Shown in pieces: positions 43,693-52,712 of a stretch of DNA of 64,000 nt. Each line of letters begins with the position of its first letter. The stretch's first letter is position 1. Origin of the DNA: Drouetiella hepatica Uher 2000/2452 (lineage in GTDB: Bacteria > Cyanobacteriota > Cyanobacteriia > Elainellales > Elainellaceae); contig JAHHHD010000008.1 of assembly GCA_019359505.1 (NCBI GenBank), positions 123,643 through 187,642 on the forward strand, given 5' to 3'. Position numbers and translations under genes: made by a program. The notes under the pieces were generated by a model, which ran no database searches, had not been told where the DNA came from, and saw nothing but the letters and a program-made list of their open reading frames with translations.

Positions 43693-44712
43693 CTATCGTC
43701 GGTATTCCTCTCCACAGTCTCCTATGAGCTGATATAGATCGCGCGATCGGCTCACTACCGATTCAATTTGCAGGTAGTCGTCCTGATCCAGCTTCAGATC
43801 AAACACCCTGGCATTATCCTGAAGATGCTCTGAAAGACCTAGCCTTGCACCCACGATCGCCCCCGCTACCATCGGCTGATCCAGCACAGACCGAACCGCG
43901 ACGTTAGCGATCGAAACACCATGCTTTCGGGCGATCGTATCCAGCACCTCTAGGAGCTGCTGAAACAGCTTCCAGCCTCCCCAAGCATCCACCATTTGCT
44001 TGTACTTTCTGAGCGAAACCGTAGCCAAATCCCAGCGTCCAGGCTCTAACTGTCCCAGATAGTGCTCTGAGAATAGTCCTCCACACAAGCTGCCATAGGT
44101 GAGGAGCTGAATGCCATGTTCCTGACACAGCTGCACCATTTGGACCTGGGGACGGCGATCGACTAACGAATACTGCACCTGATTAGAAACAATCTGGATA
44201 TTATTATCTAGAATGATCTCCAAATGTTTTGTATCAAAATTGGTCAAAGCCAGATGTTTAATCTTGCCTAGATTCTGGAGATCTGCCAAATGTTTCAGCG
44301 CATCCAGATAGTTCGTGTCTTGATAATCCCACCAGTGAAACTGCATTAAGTCCAGACATTTCACATTCATCCGCCGGAGAGAAATGCCAACATTGTGTTC
44401 TACAATTTGACGCGTCATTCGTCCCGATCGAGGCACCCATTTGGTAAACGCCTGAATTTGCGAGAGTGCCGCCTCACCCTGGGCTGCCTCTAGCTGCCGT
44501 CGAAACTCACCGATAAAGTTTTCTGCTGGGCCATAGTGATCGGCTAAATCCCAGGTGGTGTACCCTGCGTCAAAGTAAGCAAACATGCTGGTAATCGCCT
44601 TAGGCGGATCGATCGCTCCATGACCTCCCGACACCTGCCACATCCCGTTTAAAATGCGGCAAATTGTCAGATCAGGAGTGAATTTTAGTTTGCTAGATTC
44701 CGGTAGGCTCAT
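43693..44712 (-). CDS. aldo/keto reductase
   Basis: About 339 residues from the ATG at 44710-44712 (MSLPESSKL). AKR barrel with D/Y of the tetrad in WDLADHYGPAENFIGEF, K in FTKWVPR, H in LMQFHWWD; NADPH contacts in the later GARLGLSEHLQDNARV segment. Substrate unknown; it falls in the Tas/YhdN-like group. The extra 25 residues upstream to 44787 are not AKR-like. The gene stands alone. Confidence 0.88.
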   Translation of the reverse strand: MSLPESSKLKFTPDLTICRILNGMWQVSGGHGAIDPPKAITSMFAYFDAGYTTWDLADHYGPAENFIGEFRRQLEAAQGEAALSQIQAFTKWVPRSGRMTRQIVEHNVGISLRRMNVKCLDLMQFHWWDYQDTNYLDALKHLADLQNLGKIKHLALTNFDTKHLEIILDNNIQIVSNQVQYSLVDRRPQVQMVQLCQEHGIQLLTYGSLCGGLFSEHYLGQLEPGRWDLATVSLRKYKQMVDAWGGWKLFQQLLEVLDTIARKHGVSIANVAVRSVLDQPMVAGAIVGARLGLSEHLQDNARVFDLKLDQDDYLQIESVVSRSRDLYQLIGDCGEEYRR

Positions 44713-44887
44713 GCTACGAGTTGCAATATATCCATAACGCCATTTCTGATGCAGAATGATTGAAGCTGAGTTAAACAAACTTAACAAACTCTGTAGTACA
44801 GTTGCCCAATGACTGCATTACTCTAAATAGTTGACTTAAAGTGACCCACTTGAACGGTTAATTCAAGCTCCTTAGAACCCGCACTCG

Positions 44888-45017
44888 GTGACCTGAACAG
44901 CATTTAGTGACCTGAACAGCAATTTGTGACCTGAACAGCAAGTGTCCAAATATCACCGCTGACGTTTTACAGGGCATGGCTTCACTATAAGCTTTGCATC
45001 ACTATAAGCTTTGCATC
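44888..45017. repeat. two short tandem repeats upstream of the M23 peptidase
   Basis: Three copies of GTGACCTGAACAGCA with a 19-bp period (44888-44944), then, 39 bp later, an exact 17-bp duplication ACTATAAGCTTTGCATC (44984-45000 and 45001-45017). They sit in the likely promoter region of the peptidase gene. Confidence 0.85.
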
Positions 45018-45091
45018 AAACGATCGAGGGAGCGATTGAACAGCCAAATCTACAATCCCACAAAGAAATTGAATCCAAGTCCCCGTTACCC

Positions 45092-45904
45092 ATGATGAAT
45101 CGACAGATCAAAGATTTAGGGAAAAGCTTAGCGCTGCTAGTTGGCATGGCGTTATGTGGATTGGTCGTCCTAGAAGCAACTCAGCAAGGAGTCAGAGCCG
45201 TTGACCTGTCCTCAGCGCACTCGACTCGATCGCCCCAGATTCCATCCTCTGTTCCATCTAAGGGAGAGGCGATCGACCCAGCCATTAGTTTTAGCGTTGA
45301 TGCTCCTGACGCTAAAACCTCGGCATTGAGTGCGGGTAAAGTGGACGATCCGCAGCAGCCTCTTTCCCAAATTTCGCCCAACCAAGTTGCTGCTTCAGTC
45401 AATGCTTGGAACGGTGCTTCTTTTCCCGTCGAGAGCTTTCAGGCATACACCTCACCCTTTGGGTACCGACAATCCCCTAGCGGCGGCTACAGCCAAGAGT
45501 TTCACTACGGGCTAGACATGGCGGCTCCAGAGGGCAGCTATGTGCGCAACTGGTGGGGCGGCAAAGTGGTGGAAGTCTCGGATGAGAGCAATTGTGGGAC
45601 TTCGGTTGTGGTGGAATCGGGCAATTGGACGCATATCTATTGCCATATGGAAGGACATGTCGAAACAGATAGCCGGGGACGCTTCATGCTCGATCGCGAA
45701 GGCGGTCTCCAGATCTACGAAGGTCAACAAGTGGTTGCGGGGGCAAGAATTGGGCGCGTGGGCATGACCGGGCGGACGACAGGGCCACACCTGCACTGGG
45801 GCTTAAAGTATGACGGCAATTGGGTAGACCCTGCCTATGTGCTGCAAGCCATGTATTCAGGTCAGGAAGCCGCATCGCAGGCAGCAGGCGATCGCCTTCA
45901 GTAA
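45092..45904 (+). CDS. M23 family metallopeptidase (LytM-type)
   Basis: About 270 residues from the ATG at 45092. N-terminal signal/anchor (SLALLVGMALCGLVVLEATQ), a Ser/Pro/Gln-rich spacer, and a C-terminal LytM domain with the zinc site: H in EFHYGLDMAAP (H-x3-D) and H-L-H in GPHLHWGL. Members cut peptidoglycan peptide bridges, or act as non-catalytic activators; here all zinc ligands are present, so it is probably active outside the cytoplasmic membrane. A frame open from 45011 starts with TTG inside a repeat and is not preferred. Confidence 0.9.
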   Translation: MMNRQIKDLGKSLALLVGMALCGLVVLEATQQGVRAVDLSSAHSTRSPQIPSSVPSKGEAIDPAISFSVDAPDAKTSALSAGKVDDPQQPLSQISPNQVAASVNAWNGASFPVESFQAYTSPFGYRQSPSGGYSQEFHYGLDMAAPEGSYVRNWWGGKVVEVSDESNCGTSVVVESGNWTHIYCHMEGHVETDSRGRFMLDREGGLQIYEGQQVVAGARIGRVGMTGRTTGPHLHWGLKYDGNWVDPAYVLQAMYSGQEAASQAAGDRLQ

Positions 45905-45925
45905 ACGCCACTCGAAGCTAGCCGA

Positions 45926-47512
45926 CTACACCAGAGGCAATAAAATTTCAAACTCAGTCCCGCTCTGCATCTCTGTAAAGTCAACATCTGAATCGCCAGC
46001 TGAGCCTTGAGATAGGGTTCCTGGACTTGAAGTTTCTGCGCCCAAAGTTTCTGCGCCTAAAGTTTCTGGACTTAATTCTGGACTTAAAGAGCGAAAGTTG
46101 AGTTTGCCGCCATGCTTTGCAGTGACGATTTGATAGCTTACCCCTAAACTGGTTTCCTTAGCCGCTCGCTGCTCTGTGGAAAAAGACGCTAAAATCTGCT
46201 CTCTTTTGTCAGGCGAGACTCCTGAGCCATTGTCAGCGATTCGAATCGACACCCAGCGCTCACGGGCTGTATTTTTGCCGTCAGAATGGGCAAGAACTTG
46301 AGTCGTAATGACAATTCGGGCTTTAGAAAGCCTTGATGCAGGCTGCTGACCCAACTCTGCGGCAATGCCCTGTCTGACCGATCGATTGAGCAAAGCATCT
46401 ACAGCATTCGTGAGAATGTTAATGAACACCTGATTCAGCTGTCCGGCGTAGCAGGCGATCGGGGGAAGATGACCATAGTGACGAACAATTTCAATCTCGC
46501 TACTCAGACGACTTTTAAGCAGCAGCAAGATGCTGTCAAGGCATTCATGTAGATTAGTAGGTTTGGGGTAAACCTCATCAATGTGACAAAAGTTTTGGAG
46601 GCTAGCCGAGAGTTTTTTAAGGCGATCGGCTCCGGTTCTCATACTGATCAGAGTTTGGGGCAAATCCTGCCGCAGATAGCTTAGCTCAATGTCTTCCTGG
46701 ATCTGAGCGATCGCCGCCGGAACCTCTGGCAAGTGCTGCTCATAGGCTTCTAAAAGCGTCAAGATCTGGCTTGTGTAGTGAGAGACATGCACTAAGTTGC
46801 CCCAGATGAAGCCGACCGGATCAAGAATCTCGTGAGCAACGCCATCCACCAAGCGTCCCAAACTCGCCATTTTTTCAGTCTGGATCATCTGCACTTGGGC
46901 GCGCTCATAGCGAACCTGTGTTTCTAGACCCCGAATTTGCCAGTAGGCAATGTTGAGTTCATGGACATCCAGCAACTGATAGGTCTGAGGCTCATGGTTC
47001 TGAAGCTCATGGTTCTGAAGCTCGTGGCTCTGAACGATAATCGGCTCATTGCGCTCTTGGGGCGATCGCCGCAATGCCATCTGTGCGGCAACCATAATCG
47101 ATGTTGTAGCGGGCAATATCAAGCTACAGCTACGCGCATAGCTATACAGAACCGACAGCGGCTGCTGCAAAAACGCCATTCCCTGAGGACGAATCAAAAA
47201 CTCCAGCAATCGCTGCCGAGAAATCATGCCCAAAAAGCGATCGCCTTCCAGCAAAATAGCTCCGGGCAGTGCAGGATAGCGCTCAAACACTTGGGCTAAC
47301 GCTTTACCAAGAGTCTCGTCTGAAACTTGGCAGTGATGCAGTGGCAATTCTGCCAGAGTTGACTCTAGCGAAAGCTCTGGGGAGTGAGTCTCACTTTGAA
47401 ATCGTCGCTGGGACTTACCCTCAGAAGATATCTTGCAAGCAGGCAGCACCGAGTCGCAATTCTGGGCATCAGCTTGAGTATTCGAGTAGGAGATAGTCAT
47501 GAATCGACCCAT
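45926..47512 (-). CDS. sensor histidine kinase with N-terminal CBS-like region
   Basis: 528 residues. The first 190 residues include a CBS-pair-like stretch (LPGAILLEGDRFLGMISRQRLLEFL ... ILPATTSIMVAAQMALRR). A coiled segment leads to the H-box G-V-A-H-E-I-L-D-P-V with phospho-acceptor H227 (HEILDP in place of the usual HEIRNP). ATPase: N-box NQVFINILTNAVDALLN, G1 IADNGSGVS, G2 TSLGVSYQIVTAKHGG. No transmembrane segment, so it is a soluble sensor. Two runs of tandem peptides (HELQN; ETLGA) show local DNA duplication. No response regulator is adjacent. The start may be either ATG 47510-47512 or 47498-47500. Confidence 0.88.
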   Translation of the reverse strand: MGRFMTISYSNTQADAQNCDSVLPACKISSEGKSQRRFQSETHSPELSLESTLAELPLHHCQVSDETLGKALAQVFERYPALPGAILLEGDRFLGMISRQRLLEFLIRPQGMAFLQQPLSVLYSYARSCSLILPATTSIMVAAQMALRRSPQERNEPIIVQSHELQNHELQNHEPQTYQLLDVHELNIAYWQIRGLETQVRYERAQVQMIQTEKMASLGRLVDGVAHEILDPVGFIWGNLVHVSHYTSQILTLLEAYEQHLPEVPAAIAQIQEDIELSYLRQDLPQTLISMRTGADRLKKLSASLQNFCHIDEVYPKPTNLHECLDSILLLLKSRLSSEIEIVRHYGHLPPIACYAGQLNQVFINILTNAVDALLNRSVRQGIAAELGQQPASRLSKARIVITTQVLAHSDGKNTARERWVSIRIADNGSGVSPDKREQILASFSTEQRAAKETSLGVSYQIVTAKHGGKLNFRSLSPELSPETLGAETLGAETSSPGTLSQGSAGDSDVDFTEMQSGTEFEILLPLV

Positions 47513-48036
47513 CGTGATTCAGAACAGCGGAAAGAGTTCAGCAGGATCGGCTTAGCCAAACAGCAACACTCAGCCAAACAGCAACACTCAACCAAACAGC
47601 AACACTCAGCCAAACAACATTTGGCCAAACAAGATATTCGGCTTCGTTATGCCCTAAGAGTGCCCAATGATCCACTCTTCTCAACAGTTCTTGAAATTTG
47701 TGTGAAGGATTTCTACTGCCAACTGGGTATATTCCCTTCATAAGCATCTGATGAATTACGCTTTGGATCAATGACTCAGAGCTACGCTAAAGGTGGAGCT
47801 TTCGTCAAAAAAATGCGTTCATACCGCTATTAGTAGCGTTATCATTCGCTGTGAGAAAACCATATTCTCCTAGAGCTAAGTCAAATTCTGCAAAGCCTGA
47901 TCTTGGCAATCTGACCTTAACTTAGCCCGGTCTTCACTTAAATGGTGACTTAAATAGTGCCTGGGCAACCATTATTCAATCAGCCCACAGCAAGCCTAAA
48001 TATTCCCAAATTCCCCTACTTGTAAGAGCGTTGACC
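47513..48036. other. spacer between the kinase gene and the first RTX gene
   Basis: No convincing gene. It begins with the 18-bp tandem repeat described separately and ends in the leader of the DUF4347 gene. Confidence 0.4.
47554..47616. repeat. 18-bp tandem repeat, 3.5 copies
   Basis: AGCCAAACAGCAACACTC at 47554-47571, 47572-47589, and (one change) 47590-47607, followed by a half copy at 47608-47616 and a further GGCCAAAC at about 47623. No spacers, so not CRISPR. It lies between two divergent genes. Confidence 0.9.
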
Positions 48037-51000
48037 ATGACTGCTGCGACTGCCTCTATCCTGATTTTTGTTGACGCTACGGTCGATGACTATCAGAGCC
48101 TCATTCAGGGTGCTAATCCGACCGCTAAAGTTGTTGTTCTTGACCCCAGTTACGACGGCATTCAGCAAATTAGCGATGGGCTAGAGAGCAATCGCAGCAT
48201 CACCCATCGCCAATCTACCAGTCTGCATATCGTCTGTCACGGCAGTGAAGGCAGCTTGCGTCTGGGATCAACGCAGCTCAATTCGAGCAATCTGGGGCAG
48301 TATGCAGCGCAAATTCAGCAGTGGCGAGACTCTCTGACTGAAGATGCTGACATTCTGCTCTATGGCTGCAATGTAGCCTCTACAGCGGACGGTAAAGCCT
48401 TTGTGCGGCAGATTAGCCACCTCACCGGAGCAGAAGTTGCAGCATCTGAAAGCTTGACAGGCAGCGCCAGACAGGGCGGCAACTGGGATCTGGAGTTCGC
48501 GACGGGCAGGGTGAAGTCGGCGATCGCCTTCCAGCTCGAAACGCTAGAAGCCTACGCTGGCGTATTAAATACCTTTAACGTCAGCACCTACACTCAGCTC
48601 AAGGATGCCATTAGCGCCTCCCAGACTACGCCCGAAGACGACGTGATTAATCTCACGGGCAACATTAACTTGACGGCGGATCTGCCTGATATCACCACCA
48701 ACATTACCTTTGTTGGCAATAGCTACACAGTCAGCGGCAGCAATACCTATCGTCCGTTTACCGTCAGCAGCGGCACGGTGGTCTTCTCCAATCTCACGAT
48801 CGCCAACGGCAGGGCATTTGGCACGCCCGGAGTTCCTGGCACCGATCAGGCGGGGGGCGATGGCGGCTTTGGTAGAGGCGGGGGTCTGCTAATCAATGGT
48901 GGTAGTGTCTCGCTCGTCAACACCAGTTTTCAGAGCAATCAGGCGATCGGCGGTCAGGGCGGCAATAGCCTCAGTGGGAGCGGCGGCAGCGGTGGCAGTG
49001 GGCAGGGTGGCGCGGTCTACGTTAGTGCTGGAACTTTACGCATCAGCACCACCAGCTTTAATAGCAACTCTGCTGTTGCTGGATTAGGTGGCACTGGAGC
49101 GACAAATGGCTTGCTGGGGCAGGGCAAAGGCGGCGCAATTTTCGTCAACACAGGCGCAACGGTTATTTCCGAACGTACGCCCGCCTTTAACGGCAACACT
49201 GCAACTAGCGCTTTGGCGATCGACACAGACAATGCCAACTTATTTGGCGCAGTAACGGTGGTGATTCCGCCCACTGTTACCGCACTGAATCGCGCTCAGC
49301 CCGAACTCACAGCTGCCACCAACGTTAGCTACACGGCGATCTTTGATCAAGATGTAACGGGGGTAGATGCCGCCGACTTCACGCTTCAGTCCACCGGAAG
49401 CATTGCAGGAGCGGGAATTGTCTCAGTCGTGCCCGTCAGCGCCAGTACTTACACCGTCACAGTCAATACGGGCACGGGTCAAGGCACCCTGAGGCTGAAT
49501 CTAGTAGATGACGACACGATCAAAAATGGGGCAGGGGCGCCTTTAGGCTCTACAGGGGTCGGCAATGGCGCTCTAGGAGGACAGTCTTATACGATCGACA
49601 AAACGCCGCCCAAAGTCTTTTCCATTGCCCGTAAAGGCAGTAATCCTACGGCAGCAGCAACGCTCACCTACACCGTGATCTTTGATCAGGACATCACAGG
49701 AGTTGATGTTGCTGATTTTGCCTTGGCGGTTTCTGCCACCCCACCGGGAGGAACCATTACCGGAGCCAGTGTTACCTCCGTTACGCCCGTCAATTCTAAG
49801 ACGTTTGATGTTGTCGTCAATTCCGGCACAGGCAACGGCGATCTGGCGCTGAACTTGGTGGATAACGACTCGATCGCCAATACCCTAGGCGTGGTGCTGG
49901 GTGGTGCTGGCGCAGCTAACGGCGACTTTGCCGGACAGGCTTACACCATCAATAAAACGCCGCCTTCTGTCTCCTCAATCGTTCTGGCAAATCCCAATCC
50001 CACGAAGGCGAGTACGGCACAATACACTGTTACCTTTAGCCAGAGCGTTACCGGAGTCGATGCAACTGACTTTACTTTAGCAACGGTAGGCGTGACAGGA
50101 GCCAATATTGCTTCTGTACAGGCAGTAGATGCTTCAAACACCAGCGTTTACACGGTCACTGTCAATACAGGCACAGGCGACGGCAGCTTAGGGCTAAATC
50201 TGGCAGACAATGACACGATCGCCAATAGTTTGGGGGTGACATTAGGGGGCGCAGGTTCGGGAAATGGCAACTTCACTGGGCAAGCCTACACGTTGATCAA
50301 GAGCAGCCCAGTGGTGTCGGCGATCGCTTTGGTAAATCCTAGCCCAACGGCATCTGGCACCGTGAATTACGCTGTCACCTTCAACCAGGATGTGACCGGG
50401 GTAGATGCCGCCGACTTTGCCCTCACGGCATCAGGCATTACGGGAGCTGGCATTACAGGCGTGACGGGCAGCGGCAAAACCTACACCGTTGCGGTCGCTA
50501 CAGGCAGCGGCAGCGGTTCCTTGGGGCTGAGTCTGGTGGACAATGACTCGATCGCCAATGGAGTCAGTACAGTCTTGGGCGGCGCAGGATCGGGCAACGG
50601 CAATTTTGTAGGGCAAACCTACACCGTCAACAAAGTGCCGCCACGCGTCAGCTCCATCAGCCGATTGGACACGAACCCCAGCAATGCCGCCACCGTCAAC
50701 TTTGCTGTCATCTTCAATGAAAATGTGATTCAGGTAGACACCAACGACTTTGCCCTAACGGCTCAAGGCGTTTCGGGTGCGCGGATTGCGTCCATTACCC
50801 GCGTCAACGGCAGTTTTTACACTGTGGCGGTGAGTGCAGGCAGCGGCAATGGCTCCATTGGACTCAGCCTGGCAGACAATGACTCGATTCTCAACACTCT
50901 GGGCGTAGCGCTGGGCGGCACAGGTGCGGGCAACGGAAACTTTTCGGGCGAGGTTTACAGTCTCGATCGCACTGCGCCCTCCGTAGACATTGTGGATGTA

Positions 51001-51993
51001 GCTCCTGACCCGCGTCGAGACAAGATAGATAGCGCGACGCTAAGGTTTAGCGAGGCAGTCAGCGGCTTCAATCTCTCAGATCTGCGCCTGATTCGCGGCG
51101 ATGTCAACATTTCTCTGGCAAAGGCAAGCCTGACCTCCACAGATGGCATTAACTGGACGTTGGGTAATCTCCGCAAGTTGACCAACCAAAGGGGCGACTA
51201 TTCTCTGACTCTCGTGGCAGGTGAAAGCGGCATCCGAGATGCTGCCGGGAATGCTTTGACGGGCAACGCCAGCGATCGCTGGACAAACCTGGTAACGGTC
51301 AATGCCTGCCTCCCCGGAATTAATTTGAGCGGTACGCGCAGAGCCGACAACCTGCAAGGTACAGATGACAGCGATACGCTGCGAGGATTGGATGGCAACG
51401 ATGTTCTGACAGGCTTAGATTGTCAAGACAGGCTAATCGGCGATGGCGGCAACGATCGCCTCATAGGTGGCGAAGGCATCGATAACTTACTGGGGGGATC
51501 TGGCAACGATACGCTGGAGGGCGGCATAGACGCGGATACTCTGAATGGCGGTTTTGGAGCCGATCGCTTTGTCTATGCTGGAACGAATCAGGCGGCAGCT
51601 TTGTCCAATTCTCTGGTGGATGCACCCGATCTCGTGAAGGGCTTCAGGTTTTCTCAAGGCGACAGGTTCCAGCTTAGTTTCAGCGGCGGCAATAATCGCC
51701 GAGGCGATCGCCCCAGTAGGTTATTTAACGCAGGGAGAGTCGGCGGCGGCAACCTCACCGCAGCAGTCAGATCAGCATATGCCGATAAGAACCAAACCTC
51801 TTCGAGTTCCCAATCGCTTCAGGGCAACGAAGCTGTCTTCTTCAACTGGCGCGGGCAAACCTACCTATCCATCAATGACAGCAGCCGAGGTTTCTCAACT
51901 TCTCGTGATTCTGTAATCAACGTCAACGGCATCGGCTTGAGGTCGGGCGATGCCAGCGCCGGGACGCTGAACACAGCCAATTACTTTATCTAA
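48037..51993 (+). CDS. large DUF4347/RTX surface protein with Ig-like repeats
   Basis: 1318 residues from the ATG at 48037. Domains: DUF4347 (about 1-178) with the motifs C-H-G (H68) and Y-G-C (C111); a Gly/Ser-rich beta-helix-like part (about 178-405); five Ig-like repeats of about 110-115 residues (about 408-975), each with T-G-V-D-x-x-D-F and N-G-x-F-x-G-[Q/E]-x-Y; a diverged sixth (about 978-1090); then a short RTX calcium block (about 1103-1175, G-G-x-G-N-D-x-L type) and a tail ending NYFI. There is no Sec signal. RTX repeats and such tails are typical of type I secreted proteins, so this is probably an adhesin or matrix protein. Paralogue of the next gene. Confidence 0.88.
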   Translation: MTAATASILIFVDATVDDYQSLIQGANPTAKVVVLDPSYDGIQQISDGLESNRSITHRQSTSLHIVCHGSEGSLRLGSTQLNSSNLGQYAAQIQQWRDSLTEDADILLYGCNVASTADGKAFVRQISHLTGAEVAASESLTGSARQGGNWDLEFATGRVKSAIAFQLETLEAYAGVLNTFNVSTYTQLKDAISASQTTPEDDVINLTGNINLTADLPDITTNITFVGNSYTVSGSNTYRPFTVSSGTVVFSNLTIANGRAFGTPGVPGTDQAGGDGGFGRGGGLLINGGSVSLVNTSFQSNQAIGGQGGNSLSGSGGSGGSGQGGAVYVSAGTLRISTTSFNSNSAVAGLGGTGATNGLLGQGKGGAIFVNTGATVISERTPAFNGNTATSALAIDTDNANLFGAVTVVIPPTVTALNRAQPELTAATNVSYTAIFDQDVTGVDAADFTLQSTGSIAGAGIVSVVPVSASTYTVTVNTGTGQGTLRLNLVDDDTIKNGAGAPLGSTGVGNGALGGQSYTIDKTPPKVFSIARKGSNPTAAATLTYTVIFDQDITGVDVADFALAVSATPPGGTITGASVTSVTPVNSKTFDVVVNSGTGNGDLALNLVDNDSIANTLGVVLGGAGAANGDFAGQAYTINKTPPSVSSIVLANPNPTKASTAQYTVTFSQSVTGVDATDFTLATVGVTGANIASVQAVDASNTSVYTVTVNTGTGDGSLGLNLADNDTIANSLGVTLGGAGSGNGNFTGQAYTLIKSSPVVSAIALVNPSPTASGTVNYAVTFNQDVTGVDAADFALTASGITGAGITGVTGSGKTYTVAVATGSGSGSLGLSLVDNDSIANGVSTVLGGAGSGNGNFVGQTYTVNKVPPRVSSISRLDTNPSNAATVNFAVIFNENVIQVDTNDFALTAQGVSGARIASITRVNGSFYTVAVSAGSGNGSIGLSLADNDSILNTLGVALGGTGAGNGNFSGEVYSLDRTAPSVDIVDVAPDPRRDKIDSATLRFSEAVSGFNLSDLRLIRGDVNISLAKASLTSTDGINWTLGNLRKLTNQRGDYSLTLVAGESGIRDAAGNALTGNASDRWTNLVTVNACLPGINLSGTRRADNLQGTDDSDTLRGLDGNDVLTGLDCQDRLIGDGGNDRLIGGEGIDNLLGGSGNDTLEGGIDADTLNGGFGADRFVYAGTNQAAALSNSLVDAPDLVKGFRFSQGDRFQLSFSGGNNRRGDRPSRLFNAGRVGGGNLTAAVRSAYADKNQTSSSSQSLQGNEAVFFNWRGQTYLSINDSSRGFSTSRDSVINVNGIGLRSGDASAGTLNTANYFI

Positions 51994-52712
51994 ATTGCCT
52001 TCTTGCTGAGCCACTCTGGTCAAGAAGCATACGTAAATTTACTGAGTTCTAGCATTAGGTCTATAAAACATATACTTTTTAGCGCCAATTTCATAGCTAA
52101 AAGATATACCGTTTTGACGTTAAAGGGCAGGAATTTTCTAAGCTGTTTTAGGATAAGCAGTTAGGAGCGATCGCTCAATATTCGCAGCGATCCAGAGCTA
52201 AATCTCTAAAATCCGTTAAACAAAGCTCTTTCGCCACGTAAACCACTGAACTAAGCTTTTTTTCAGATTTTATAGCTGTCGCCAGTTTGCTTAGGACATT
52301 TAGGGTAGGGCACGAAGCGCCCCACCCTAAATGTCCCCATCCCAACCACTTTAGCGGTTGCTATACAAAGCCCTGCATGCTCAAAAAGCATGATCTTTGG
52401 CTAGGCTTAGCTCCTGAGTTTGGCATACTGACTCACTACCTATCTCCGTGAAAATCTGGAGAAAACGTAAACTCTCAGCGAAGCTGAAGTCCTATTTAGG
52501 TAAATTTTGGACAAACCGCCTGAGTTTTACGCTCTTCGGGCATCTACTTGTGTTTAATTTAACTGAGTAGGGTATATTTACGTAAGCAAAAAATGTATCC
52601 ATAAGAACATTGGATTCTATATCCATTATTTCTACTGAGACTCTACAAGAACCTTTTGAGCCGCTCATTATTTTCTCGCAGTTCCTTATAAATCACCCAA
52701 AGCCATTCTGCT
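51994..52712. other. spacer between the two RTX genes
   Basis: 719 bp, no ORF. It contains the IS630-type MITE copy 2 (52271-52365) and a small hairpin (CATGCTCAAAAAGCATG, about 52376-52392). The A/T-rich 300 bp before 52713 should hold the promoter of the second gene. Confidence 0.45.
52271..52365. mobile_element. IS630-type MITE, copy 2
   Basis: 95 bp; same size and layout as copy 1 at 5691-5786. Ends TATAGCTGTCGCC and (inverted) TATAGCAACCGC; TTAGGACATT inside the left end; hairpin at 52296-52334 with two mismatches in the arms. Confidence 0.8.

Noticed and set aside
47554..47616. Repeat array as a CRISPR
   Set aside because: Units are contiguous and 18 bp long with no spacers, and no cas genes are present.
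47538..47771. 77-codon minus-strand ORF over the tandem repeat
   Set aside because: Its protein is only a reading of the repeat (V-A-V-W-L-S units) and has no other support.
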